A model generated the notes under the pieces. It had not been told where the DNA came from and searched no databases. It saw only the letters and a program-made list of their open reading frames with translations. A stretch of 23,472 bases of DNA from UBA8958 sp964571695 (GTDB lineage: Bacteria; Desulfobacterota; Syntrophia; Syntrophales; UBA8958), in contig CAZNDG010000042.1 in the NCBI GenBank assembly GCA_964571695.1, forward strand, positions 1 through 23,472, given 5' to 3'. The first letter of the stretch is position 1, and each line of letters begins with the position of its first letter. A program made the position numbers and the translations under genes. Shown here in pieces: positions 6,695 to 14,136 of this stretch.

Positions 6695-7975
6695 ATGAAC
6701 CTCCTTCTGATCGGCATGAATCACAGAACGGCGCCCGTGGAGATCCGGGAACGCCTGAATATTGCCTGCACCGAGGGATTCAATCCCCTGGAGGAGATCC
6801 TGGGGTTCCCCGGGGTCGAGGAGGCCCTGTATCTGTCCACGTGCAACCGGGTGGAGATCCTCGTCCGGAGCCGGGAGGGAGATGCGGCGGAGGAGAGTCT
6901 CCGGGAGCTGATCTTCCGCCACGGCAATCTGAGCGGGGAGGAGCTGGTCCGGTGCCTTTACGTCCATCGCGACGAAGCCGCGGTCCGGCACCTCTTCCGG
7001 GTCGCCGCCGGCCTCGATTCCCTCATCATGGGCGAGCCCCAGATCCTGGGTCAGGTGAAGGACGCCTACCGCCAGGCGGTGGAGCGGGAGGCGGCGGGGA
7101 TCATCCTGAACAAGCTTCTCCACCGGGCCTTCCGGGTCGCCAAGCGGATCCGGACCGATACCGGGGTGGGCAGCCACGCCGTTTCCGTGAGCTACGCCGC
7201 CGTGGAGCTGGCCAAGAAGATCTTCGGCGCCCTCCCGGGCAAGAAGATCCTCCTGGTCGGGGCGGGGGAGATGTCGGAACTGGCGGCCCGGCACCTCCTT
7301 AAGCACGGCGGGGACCGTCTCTTCGTCGTCAACAGGACCTGGGACCGGGCCGTCCGGTTGGCCGCGGAGTTCCAGGGCACCGCCGTGGAGTTCCCACGGC
7401 TCGGGGAGGCGCTCCGGGAGGCGGATATCGTCATCACCTCCACCGGGGCGCCGGGATACATCATCACCGGGGAGATGGTCGCCGCCGCCCTGGGGCGGCG
7501 CAAGAACCGCCTCCTGTTCGTCATCGACATCGCCGTGCCCCGGGACGTGGATCCCCGGGCGGGGGACCTGGAAAACGTCTATCTATATAATGTGGATGAC
7601 CTCCAGGACATAGCCGACGAGAACATGGCCATCCGGAAGGAGGAGGCGGCCCGGGGGGAAGAGATCGTCGCCGCGGAGACGGAGGAGTATCTCGCCTGGT
7701 TCGACACCCTGGCCGTGGTGCCCGCCATCGTCTCCCTCCGGGAGAAGGCGGACGCCATCGTGGCCGGTGAACTGGAGCGGGCGGAAGGATGGCTCCGGAA
7801 CCTGCGCCCCGAGGACCGGGAGGAGGCGGCGATCCTCGCCCAGGCCATTGTGAACAAGCTCCTCCACGACCCCATGACCTGCCTGAAGGAGGAAAGCCGG
7901 GATGGGGCGGCCCCGGCCTACGTAGCGGCCCTGCGCCGCCTCTTCCGACTCGACGGCACGGGCGGAGGGAAGTGA
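6695..7975 (+). CDS. hemA: Glutamyl-tRNA reductase HemA
   Basis: 426 residues, full length for the family. It reduces glutamyl-tRNA(Glu) with NADPH to glutamate-1-semialdehyde, the first committed step of C5-pathway tetrapyrrole synthesis. Visible marks are GMNHRTAPVEIRE at 7-19, the active-site cysteine in LSTCNRVEI (Cys50), LIMGEPQILGQVKDAY, and RIRTDTGVGSHAVSVSYAAV. The NADPH-binding LLVGAGEMSELAARHL follows, then a C-terminal dimerisation region with LHDPMTCLKE. The next enzyme, HemL, is not in this window. The gene starts 3 nt after the CcsA-type stop, and the downstream gap to hemC contains repeats. Confidence 0.97.
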   Translation: MNLLLIGMNHRTAPVEIRERLNIACTEGFNPLEEILGFPGVEEALYLSTCNRVEILVRSREGDAAEESLRELIFRHGNLSGEELVRCLYVHRDEAAVRHLFRVAAGLDSLIMGEPQILGQVKDAYRQAVEREAAGIILNKLLHRAFRVAKRIRTDTGVGSHAVSVSYAAVELAKKIFGALPGKKILLVGAGEMSELAARHLLKHGGDRLFVVNRTWDRAVRLAAEFQGTAVEFPRLGEALREADIVITSTGAPGYIITGEMVAAALGRRKNRLLFVIDIAVPRDVDPRAGDLENVYLYNVDDLQDIADENMAIRKEEAARGEEIVAAETEEYLAWFDTLAVVPAIVSLREKADAIVAGELERAEGWLRNLRPEDREEAAILAQAIVNKLLHDPMTCLKEESRDGAAPAYVAALRRLFRLDGTGGGK

Positions 7976-8029
7976 GCGCGGTCAGGAGCAATTTTTCAAC
8001 GGCCTCGTAAAAAAGACGCAAATGGCCGT

Positions 8030-8091
8030 CCCCTTCAAGGGGAGGGCCGGGGTGGGGATGGGGTTAAGCACCGCCATTTTACCCCATCCCC
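8030..8091. repeat. Intergenic palindromic repeat, copy 2, with a second inverted repeat
   Basis: CCCCTTCAAGGGG (8030-8042) is followed by an 11-bp inverted repeat, GGGGATGGGGT at 8054-8064 with ACCCCATCCCC at 8081-8091. The loop carries CCGCCATTTT (8071-8080), whose exact complement AAAATGGCGG recurs at 8144-8153. These pairings could let the hemA-hemC leader fold in two alternative ways. No T-run follows, so it is not an ordinary terminator. Confidence 0.6.
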
Positions 8092-8180
8092 CTTGTGAGG
8101 AATAAAATGACTACGGGGACATCATAATTTTTAACGCCGTGGCAAAATGGCGGCGGCATCATTTTCAATAAAGGAGCGGC

Positions 8181-9116
8181 ATGATCAGCGGCACATTGAG
8201 AATCGGCACGCGGGGGAGCGCCCTCGCCCTGGCCCAGGCGGGTTGGGTGAAGGAAAGGATCGAAAAATGCCACCCCGGCATGGGCGTGAGCCTGGTCGTC
8301 ATCAAGACCAAAGGGGACATTATGCAGGACGTGGCCCTGGTCAAGATCGGCGGCAAGGGGGTCTTCGTCAAGGAGATCGAGGACGCCCTCCTCCGGAGGG
8401 ACATCGATCTGGCGGTCCACAGTCTGAAAGACGTCCCCGCGGAGCTGCCTCCGGGGCTGACCATCGCCGTCACCCCGGAACGGGAGGATCCCCGGGACGT
8501 CTTCGTCTCGAAGCACCGCATCAAGTTCGAGGCCATGCCCCGGCGGGCCCGGATCGGCACCGGCTCCCTGCGCCGGGGCTTCCAGATCCGCAACATCTTT
8601 CCCGACGTGGAGATCGTACCCCTCCGGGGCAATCTGGACACGCGGCTGAAAAAGGTGGAAACGGAAGACCTGGACGCCGTGGTGGTGGCCGCCGCGGGGA
8701 TCCGGCGGCTGGGTTGGGTAAGCCGGGTGACCCAGTTCCTCCCCGTGGAGACCATCATCCCCGCCGTGGGCCAGGGGACCCTGGCCATAGAGGTCCGGGA
8801 GGACGATGCCACGGTGCGGGAGGCCCTGGCCTTCATCAACCACACCCCGACGTGGCGGGAGGCCCTTACGGAACGGGCCTTTCTCCGGCGCCTCGGCGGG
8901 GGATGCCAGCTCCCGCTCGCGGCCTACGCCAAAACGGAGGGGGCGGCGATCAAGATCACCGGCCTCCTGGGGACGATCGACGGGCGGGTCATGATCCGGG
9001 AGGAACTCCGGGGACCGGCGGACGCCGGGGAGGCCCTGGGAGACCAACTGGCGGAGACCATCCTCCAGCGGGGAGGCCGGGCCATCCTGGACATGGCGTA
9101 CCGGGACTGCCGCTGA
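8181..9116 (+). CDS. hemC: Porphobilinogen deaminase (hydroxymethylbilane synthase) HemC
   Basis: 311 residues, ATG with AAGGAG 6 nt upstream. It condenses four porphobilinogens into hydroxymethylbilane in the cytoplasm. Visible marks are RIGTRGSALALAQ at 7-19, VHSLKDVP with the catalytic Asp84, and GTGSLRRGFQI at 127-136. LRGNLDTRL follows at 148-156. LGGGCQLP contains Cys242, the cofactor-attaching cysteine for dipyrromethane. Length and residue numbering fit the family closely. It lies between hemA and the CobA-HemD fusion, in the usual order of anaerobe heme clusters. Confidence 0.97.
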   Translation: MISGTLRIGTRGSALALAQAGWVKERIEKCHPGMGVSLVVIKTKGDIMQDVALVKIGGKGVFVKEIEDALLRRDIDLAVHSLKDVPAELPPGLTIAVTPEREDPRDVFVSKHRIKFEAMPRRARIGTGSLRRGFQIRNIFPDVEIVPLRGNLDTRLKKVETEDLDAVVVAAAGIRRLGWVSRVTQFLPVETIIPAVGQGTLAIEVREDDATVREALAFINHTPTWREALTERAFLRRLGGGCQLPLAAYAKTEGAAIKITGLLGTIDGRVMIREELRGPADAGEALGDQLAETILQRGGRAILDMAYRDCR

Positions 9117-9172
9117 GACGTCCGGGCAACGGTGTCCGGAATGTCCCTAATTTACCGCCGTAAAAGGATCTT

Positions 9173-9190
9173 CCCCCTTCTTCAAGGGGG
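9173..9190. repeat. CCCTTGAAGGG-type intergenic palindrome, copy 3
   Basis: CCCCCTT and AAGGGGG arms (7 bp) flank a CTTC loop, followed by the same GGAGGTCAGGAGGGGG style flank seen in the other copies. It lies in the 282-nt gap between hemC and cobA-hemD. Confidence 0.6.
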
Positions 9191-9236
9191 AGGTCAGGAG
9201 GGGGACGGATTAACATTTTGTAATGATAGCAGATAG

Positions 9237-9268
9237 CCCCTCCCCACCCAGTCCCTTGAAGGGTAGGG
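9237..9268. repeat. CCCTTGAAGGG-type intergenic palindrome, copy 4
   Basis: CCCTTGAAGGG lies inside a CCCCTCCCCACCCAG...GTAGGG context. It is about 45 nt after copy 3 in the same gap and resembles copy 1 most closely. The rest of this gap, up to 9398, is AT-rich around 9275-9315 and has no feature I can support. Confidence 0.6.
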
Positions 9269-9398
9269 AGTTCCGCTATTTTTTTACAAGTTTACCCCTC
9301 AGGGTAGTCATTGAATAGTACCGGCGGTCATGGCGGGATTATCAGCCGCCGCGGACGACATGGCATCATCACCAGGCATAATTGACGGGGAAGAGGAA

Positions 9399-10922
9399 AT
9401 GAGACAAGGGGGAAAGGTTTACATCATCGGCGCCGGTCCCGGCGATCCGGGGCTGATCACGGTGCAGGGCGCCCGGGCCATCGGCCGGGCCGGGGTGATT
9501 GTTTACGATCATCTGGTCAGCGAGGAACTCCTGGATTACGCCCGGAAAGACGCCCGGCTGATCTACGCGGGGAAGAAGGGGGGCGACCACACCCTCCCCC
9601 AGGAAGAGATCAACCGCCTCCTCGTGGCGGAAGCGCGGCAGGGAAATGTGGTGGCCCGCCTGAAGGGGGGCGACCCCTTCATCTTCGGCCGGGGAGGCGA
9701 AGAGGCAGAGGTTCTGGCTGCCGCGGGGATCCCCTTCGAGGTGGTTCCCGGCGTCACCGCCGCCGTGGCCGTACCCGCCTATGCGGGCATTCCCCTGACC
9801 CACCGGGGGCTGACCTCCACGCTGGCCTTCGTCACAGGGCACGAGGATCCGACGAAAGAGAAGAGCGACATCGACTGGCAAGCCCTGGCGGGAATCGGCA
9901 CCCTTGTGTTCTTCATGGGGGTGAAAAACCTCCCCCGGATCACCGCCGCGCTTATGGAACACGGAAAGGACCCCCGGACGCCGGCGGCCCTTATCCGCTG
10001 GGGAACCACGGCGGATCAGGAGACCGTCGCGGGGGCACTGGCGGACATCGCCGCCCTGGCGGCGGCCCGGGGTTTCACGCCGCCGTCGCTCCTCGTCGTC
10101 GGCCCCGTGGCTGGCCTCCGGGAAACCCTCCGGTGGTTCGACAACCGGCCCCTCTTCGGGAAGGGCGTCGTCATCACCCGGCCGGAGGCCCAGGTGGAAT
10201 CCTTCGCCGCCCTCCTGCATGCCGAGGGGGCCCGGGCCATCCACTTTCCGACAATCCGGATCGACCCGCCGGACTCCTGGGTGGAATTGGACGCGGCCCT
10301 GAATCGCCTGGCGGAATACGCCTGGATCGTCTTCACCAGCGCCAACGGCGTCCGGTTCTTCATGGCTCGCCTCCGGGAGCGGGGCGGGGATCTCCGGGAC
10401 CTGAAAGGCATCCGGATCGCCGTCATCGGCCCGGCCACGGCGAAGATGCTGGCGGAAATGGGTCTCCGGGTGGATCTCGTCCCGGAGGAATACATCTCCG
10501 AGGGGGTCGTGCAGGCCTTTGCCGGGCAGGATGTCCGGGGGAAGAAGATCCTCCTGCCCCGGGCGGCGGAGGCCCGGGACGTAATCCCCGCGGGGCTTGC
10601 GCGGATGGGGGCACGGGTGGACGTCATTACGGTTTACCGGACCGTCCCTTCGGGACACCGGGCGGAGGAACTCTTGCCGCTTATCGCCGCGGGCCGGGTG
10701 GATGTCGTCACCTTCACCAGCCCCTCCACGGTAACCAATTTCCTGGCCATCATGGGACCGGACTTCACCCTGCCGCCGGCGGTGAAGATCGCCGCCATCG
10801 GGCCCGTGACCGCCGCCGCGGTAAACAAGGCGGGGCTGGCCGTGGACATCCTCCAGGAGACTTACACGATCCCCGGCCTGGTCGCCGGCCTCAGAGCTTT
10901 TTTCCAGTCTTTTTCATCCTGA
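9399..10922 (+). CDS. Fused uroporphyrinogen-III C-methyltransferase / uroporphyrinogen-III synthase (CobA-HemD)
   Basis: 507 residues from the ATG at 9399, preceded by GGGGAAGAGG. In-frame ATGs at 9330 and 9360 would add residues without family similarity. The first half is the SAM-dependent methyltransferase that converts uroporphyrinogen III to precorrin-2. It has VYIIGAGPGDPGLITVQGA at 7-25, VYDHLVS, GGDPFIFGRGGEEAE, and FEVVPGVTAAVAVPAYAGIP. The second half, from about residue 250 (GKGVVITRPEAQ), is HemD, which closes hydroxymethylbilane to uroporphyrinogen III. Its marks include VFTSANGVRFFM, VYRTVP and VTFTSPSTVTNF. Fusing the two steps channels carbon towards siroheme. The last codons and the stop lie inside a 22-bp inverted repeat arm. 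Confidence 0.95.
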   Translation: MRQGGKVYIIGAGPGDPGLITVQGARAIGRAGVIVYDHLVSEELLDYARKDARLIYAGKKGGDHTLPQEEINRLLVAEARQGNVVARLKGGDPFIFGRGGEEAEVLAAAGIPFEVVPGVTAAVAVPAYAGIPLTHRGLTSTLAFVTGHEDPTKEKSDIDWQALAGIGTLVFFMGVKNLPRITAALMEHGKDPRTPAALIRWGTTADQETVAGALADIAALAAARGFTPPSLLVVGPVAGLRETLRWFDNRPLFGKGVVITRPEAQVESFAALLHAEGARAIHFPTIRIDPPDSWVELDAALNRLAEYAWIVFTSANGVRFFMARLRERGGDLRDLKGIRIAVIGPATAKMLAEMGLRVDLVPEEYISEGVVQAFAGQDVRGKKILLPRAAEARDVIPAGLARMGARVDVITVYRTVPSGHRAEELLPLIAAGRVDVVTFTSPSTVTNFLAIMGPDFTLPPAVKIAAIGPVTAAAVNKAGLAVDILQETYTIPGLVAGLRAFFQSFSS

Positions 10923-10966
10923 AAGCAAAAATATTCGCTAATTATTTTGCTTTCAGGATGAAAAAG
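10909..10966. repeat. Perfect 22-bp inverted repeat at the cobA-hemD / ATPase junction
   Basis: Arms at 10909-10930 and 10945-10966 are exact reverse complements, with a 14-nt AT-rich centre. The left arm carries the last codons and stop of cobA-hemD. The right arm ends 15 nt before the ATPase ATG and contains the proposed -35 element. In RNA it would form a very stable hairpin. No clean T-run follows it on the plus strand, so an intrinsic terminator is doubtful; a junction mark of the inserted ATPase gene or a regulatory hairpin is more likely. Confidence 0.85.
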
Positions 10967-10975
10967 TTGTATAGT
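10947..10975 (+). promoter_or_regulatory. Promoter-like pair for the ATPase gene, predicted leaderless
   Basis: TTGCTT (10947-10952) and TATAGT (10970-10975) are separated by 17 nt. A start 7 nt after the -10 falls on or next to the A of the ATG at 10982. No Shine-Dalgarno is present before that ATG (the preceding bases are AGTGCCGCC), which agrees with a leaderless message. The -35 overlaps the right arm of the inverted repeat. Confidence 0.5.
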
Positions 10976-10981
10976 GCCGCC

Positions 10982-12154
10982 ATGATCAAGGAACGATCCA
11001 TCACCGGGTTGATTCTCGATGACCTGAAAGACAAAATGGTCTTTGTGGGCGGACCGCGCCAGGTAGGGAAGACGACTCTCTGTAGAAATCTGGTCGCGGG
11101 CAGCTTTAAAAACCACGCCTATTTCAACTGGGATAACCGGACCGACCGGAAGGCCATCATGGCCGCAACCTGGCCGGGCGATGTCGACCTGCTGATCTTC
11201 GACGAGATTCACAAGTATCGGCCTTGGAAGGGGCTCATCAAGGGAGAATACGACAAACACGGTGGAACCTTCAAATTCCTCGTGACGGGCAGCGCCCGCC
11301 TCGATCTATACCGCCGGGGAGGAGATTCCCTGCAGGGGCGCTATCACTACTATCGGCTGCACCCTTTCTCGCTGGCCGAGATCGAAGGCCGGTTCGACTC
11401 TCCGCAAATTTTCGAGGCGTTGCCTTTGGGGCGGGATTTTTATCAGGAAACCATGCACGCGCTGGAGATTTTCGGCGGGTTTCCCGAGCCGTTTACGAAG
11501 CAAAATACGCGTCGGCTCCGGCGCTGGCATAACGAAAAAATCGAAAGGATGTTCCGGGAAGACATCCAGGATATAGAAAATGTTCGCGACATTGGGAACA
11601 TGAAGCTCTTGAGCGACATCCTGCCGGATAAGGTCGGCTCCCGCCTGTCCCTCAACTCCCTCCGGGAAGACATCGAAGTCAGCCACCGGGCCGTGACTAA
11701 CTGGATGGATATTCTGGAGTCCTTCTACTACCATTTCCGGATTTACCCATATGCGGCAACAAGAATTCGTTCCCTGAAAAAAGAACCGAAGCTCTATCTC
11801 TGGGACTGGTCGGAGGTGCATGAGGAAGCGAACCGTTTCGAGAACTTGATTGCCTCCCACCTCTTGAAATTCATCCATTTCCTGACCGATCGGGAGGGCT
11901 ATCGGGCGGAGCTTTCCTACCTGAGGGACGTGGACAAACGGGAGGTCGATTTTCTCGTCACGATCGACGGCAAGCCCTGGTTCGCCGTCGAAGCCAAACT
12001 CAACGATACGTCCCTGTCCCCGCATCTCCTCTATTTTCAGCAGCGGCTGGCCATTCCCTACGTTTATCAGGTCGTCGGGAAGGATCATGTCGATCTGCTC
12101 GATAAAGGGGGAAGGGTCGTCTCGGCAGGGAAATTTCTTGCCGGACTGATTTAG
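10982..12154 (+). CDS. AAA ATPase with C-terminal DUF4143/PD-(D/E)xK-like domain
   Basis: 390 residues from the ATG at 10982; an in-frame ATG at 10958 is a possible alternative. The Walker A motif GGPRQVGKTT ends at residue 32. Walker B is VDLLIFDEIHKY with Asp74-Glu75, and VTGSARLDL is a sensor-like strand. A GGFPEPF motif and a long helical middle follow. The C-terminal region KREVDFLV...WFAVEAK carries the spaced D...ExK pattern of the restriction-nuclease fold found in DUF4143 ATPases. The biological role of these proteins is not established; many are scattered accessory genes. Base use is visibly less GC-rich than the flanking heme genes. It interrupts a heme cluster, with an inverted repeat in front and a hemD remnant behind, which suggests acquisition. 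Confidence 0.9.
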   Translation: MIKERSITGLILDDLKDKMVFVGGPRQVGKTTLCRNLVAGSFKNHAYFNWDNRTDRKAIMAATWPGDVDLLIFDEIHKYRPWKGLIKGEYDKHGGTFKFLVTGSARLDLYRRGGDSLQGRYHYYRLHPFSLAEIEGRFDSPQIFEALPLGRDFYQETMHALEIFGGFPEPFTKQNTRRLRRWHNEKIERMFREDIQDIENVRDIGNMKLLSDILPDKVGSRLSLNSLREDIEVSHRAVTNWMDILESFYYHFRIYPYAATRIRSLKKEPKLYLWDWSEVHEEANRFENLIASHLLKFIHFLTDREGYRAELSYLRDVDKREVDFLVTIDGKPWFAVEAKLNDTSLSPHLLYFQQRLAIPYVYQVVGKDHVDLLDKGGRVVSAGKFLAGLI

Positions 12155-12170
12155 CGAAAAGACAGAATGG

Positions 12171-12293
12171 CCGTGGCGACTGGTTCCTCCCGCCCCGGGC
12201 TGCGGAGAGATGGCGTCGCTTATCGCCGCGAGCAAGGTCGATGTGATCACCTTATTTCGGGATGGTTTGACAGAAGCGGGGAAGCAGTGTTAA
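12171..12293 (+). pseudogene. Decayed hemD fragment
   Basis: In one frame, WRLVP...EMASLIAASKVDVITL resembles the intact HemD segment YRTVP...ELLPLIAAGRVDVVTF encoded at 10636-10716. Ten of the 16 residues in the second block are identical and most of the rest are conservative. At DNA level CGCTTATCGCCGCG is shared exactly. After this block the similarity stops, and the frame ends at TAA 12291-12293. An ATG at 12210 opens a 27-residue frame but no function is implied. It lies between the ATPase stop and ahbC and reads in the same direction as the intact hemD. Confidence 0.6.
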
Positions 12294-12303
12294 GGGTTCA
12301 TCT

Positions 12304-13488
12304 ATGATCGGAATTTCAAAATTATACTGCGGGGCCGTGGAGCCGGGGGATGTCCTGCGCTACCGGCGGGAGGCGAAGGAGCTGCCGTCCCATCTGCTCC
12401 AGTTCTCCGCGGACAAGCGGCCGGTGATTGTCTGGAACATGACCCGGCGGTGCAACCTCAAGTGCATCCACTGCTATTCCAGCTCGCAAAACATCCATTA
12501 TCCCGATGAGTTGACGACGGAAGAGGCCAAGACGATGATCCGCGATCTGGCGGCCTTCGGGGCACCGGTGCTCCTTTTTTCCGGCGGGGAACCTCTGATG
12601 CGGCCGGATCTGCCGGAACTCGCCCAATACGCCGTGGACCGGGGGATGCGGGCCGTCATCTCCACCAACGGCACCCTGATCACGAAGGAAAAGGCGGCCC
12701 GCTTCCGGGAAATCGGCCTGTCCTACGTGGGGATCAGCCTCGACGGAACCCGGGCGACCCATGACTTCTTCCGGGGGGTGGCCGGGACCTACGACCGGAC
12801 CATGGCGGGACTCCGGAACTGTCGGGAGGCGGGGATCAAGGTCGGCGTCCGCTTCACCGTGAACCGCCACAATGCCGCCGACGTGCCGGCCATCTTCACT
12901 CTCCTGGAGGAGGAGGACATCCCCCGGTGCTGTTTCTATCATCTCGTCTATGCGGGCCGGGGCTCCGCCCTGGTGGCGGAGGACCTGGATCACGCCGAGA
13001 CGCGAAGGCTCATCGATTTGATCATGGACCGGACCCGGGACCTCTTCGCCCGGGGGATGGAAAAGGAGATCCTCACCGTGGACAATCACGCCGACGGCCC
13101 CTATATCTATCTGCGCCTCCTCCGGGAGGACCCGGCGCGGGCCGCGGAGGTCCTGGAACTACTGGAGATGAACGAGGGGAACAGCTCCGGCCACGGCATC
13201 GGCTGCATCAGTTGGGACGGGGAGGTCCACCCCGACCAGTTCTGGCGGAACGTCTCCTTGGGCAACATCCGGCGACGGCCCTTCAGTGAAATCTGGACGG
13301 ATACGGCCAACGATCTCGTCGCCCGGCTGAAGGACAAGAGACCCTACGTGCAGGGACGCTGCGCCGCCTGCCGCTGGCTTACGGTCTGCGGAGGCAACTT
13401 CCGGGCCCGGGCGGAGGCCGTCACGGGGGACATCTGGGCCCCCGATCCGGCCTGCTACCTCACCGACGAGGAAATTATCGGGGGATAA
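12304..13488 (+). CDS. ahbC: 12,18-didecarboxysiroheme deacetylase AhbC (radical SAM/SPASM)
   Basis: 394 residues, ATG with AAGGG about 7 nt upstream. AhbC removes the two acetate side chains of 12,18-didecarboxysiroheme to give Fe-coproporphyrin III in the siroheme-dependent heme pathway. The N-terminus MIGISKLYCGAVEPGDVLRY and the following LPSHLLQFSADKRPVIVWNM are characteristic of AhbC. The radical SAM [4Fe-4S] site is CNLKCIHC (Cys50, Cys54, Cys57), with the SAM-binding GGEPL near residue 95. The C-terminal SPASM-type cluster cysteines are at 301, 353, 356, 362 and 384, with the family stretch GEVHPDQFWRNVSLGNIR. NirJ of the heme d1 pathway is related. The N-terminus and the ahbD gene nearby favour AhbC. 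Confidence 0.93.
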   Translation: MIGISKLYCGAVEPGDVLRYRREAKELPSHLLQFSADKRPVIVWNMTRRCNLKCIHCYSSSQNIHYPDELTTEEAKTMIRDLAAFGAPVLLFSGGEPLMRPDLPELAQYAVDRGMRAVISTNGTLITKEKAARFREIGLSYVGISLDGTRATHDFFRGVAGTYDRTMAGLRNCREAGIKVGVRFTVNRHNAADVPAIFTLLEEEDIPRCCFYHLVYAGRGSALVAEDLDHAETRRLIDLIMDRTRDLFARGMEKEILTVDNHADGPYIYLRLLREDPARAAEVLELLEMNEGNSSGHGIGCISWDGEVHPDQFWRNVSLGNIRRRPFSEIWTDTANDLVARLKDKRPYVQGRCAACRWLTVCGGNFRARAEAVTGDIWAPDPACYLTDEEIIGG

Positions 13489-13578
13489 TCACCGGCACCG
13501 GTTCGATCGCCACGGGCACCAGCGTCGCCCGAATCCGCACGGCAGGAGCCAGTCAATGAAAAAAGGAGGAAAAGCTTC

Positions 13579-14076
13579 GTGAAGCAGGAGATTCTGGAAG
13601 AAAACCTGAAACTGCTGAGCTCGGTAAAACACATGCCGGCCCTTCAATTTTTTGAAAAAAAGGACCTCAACAAGTTGCTGCGCTTCAGCAAAGTCAGGCA
13701 GTACGAACCGGGCGAGGAGATCATCTCCCAGGGAAGTTTCGACAACTGGGTCTATTTTCTCCTGAGCGGCGAGGTGAAGATCGTCAGGGATAAGGAAAGG
13801 ATCGAAGAACTCCGGCGCACCGGCGACATCTTCGGCGAGATGTGCATCATCGACGGCGAGCCCCGGTCGGCGTCCGTCTATGCCATCGGCAAAGTCGAGT
13901 GCCTGGCCACGGATGTCTCTTTCATAGACAGTCTCTTCGGCGAGGACAAGCTCGCCTTTTCGGCGGTCTTTTATCAGATCCTGGCGGAAACCCTGGCCCA
14001 GCGCCTGCGGGAAACCAGCGCCGAGCTGGTGCGGGCCAAGGAGGAGATCGCCCGCCAGAAAGGACACCCGACCTGA
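13579..14076 (+). CDS. Cyclic-nucleotide-binding-domain protein without DNA-binding domain
   Basis: 165 residues from a GTG with a strong AAGGAGG 9 nt upstream. One Crp-type cNMP-binding beta-roll spans about 20-115. It has LxF.KK.DLNKLL, GEEIISQGSFDNWVYFLLSGEVKIV at about 45-69, and the phosphate-binding cassette FGEMCIIDGEPRSASV at 85-100, with Glu87, Arg96 and Ser97. The Arg and Ser suggest it can bind a cyclic nucleotide. No helix-turn-helix follows. The rest (about 125-162) is a charged amphipathic helix with heptad-like spacing, likely for dimerisation. It lies between ahbC and hemB and could act as a signal-responsive partner rather than a transcription factor. The ligand and target are unknown. 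Confidence 0.85.
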   Translation: MKQEILEENLKLLSSVKHMPALQFFEKKDLNKLLRFSKVRQYEPGEEIISQGSFDNWVYFLLSGEVKIVRDKERIEELRRTGDIFGEMCIIDGEPRSASVYAIGKVECLATDVSFIDSLFGEDKLAFSAVFYQILAETLAQRLRETSAELVRAKEEIARQKGHPT

Positions 14077-14136
14077 ACCGGCGCTTTTCCAAAGGGGATA
14101 TGAACTGCCAGCATGAAGGATAAGGAGGAGAAGAAC

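Noticed and set aside
5915..7306. Minus-strand 463-codon open frame
   Set aside because: It is antisense to the CcsA-type gene and hemA, both unmistakable; its composition is typical of a shadow frame.
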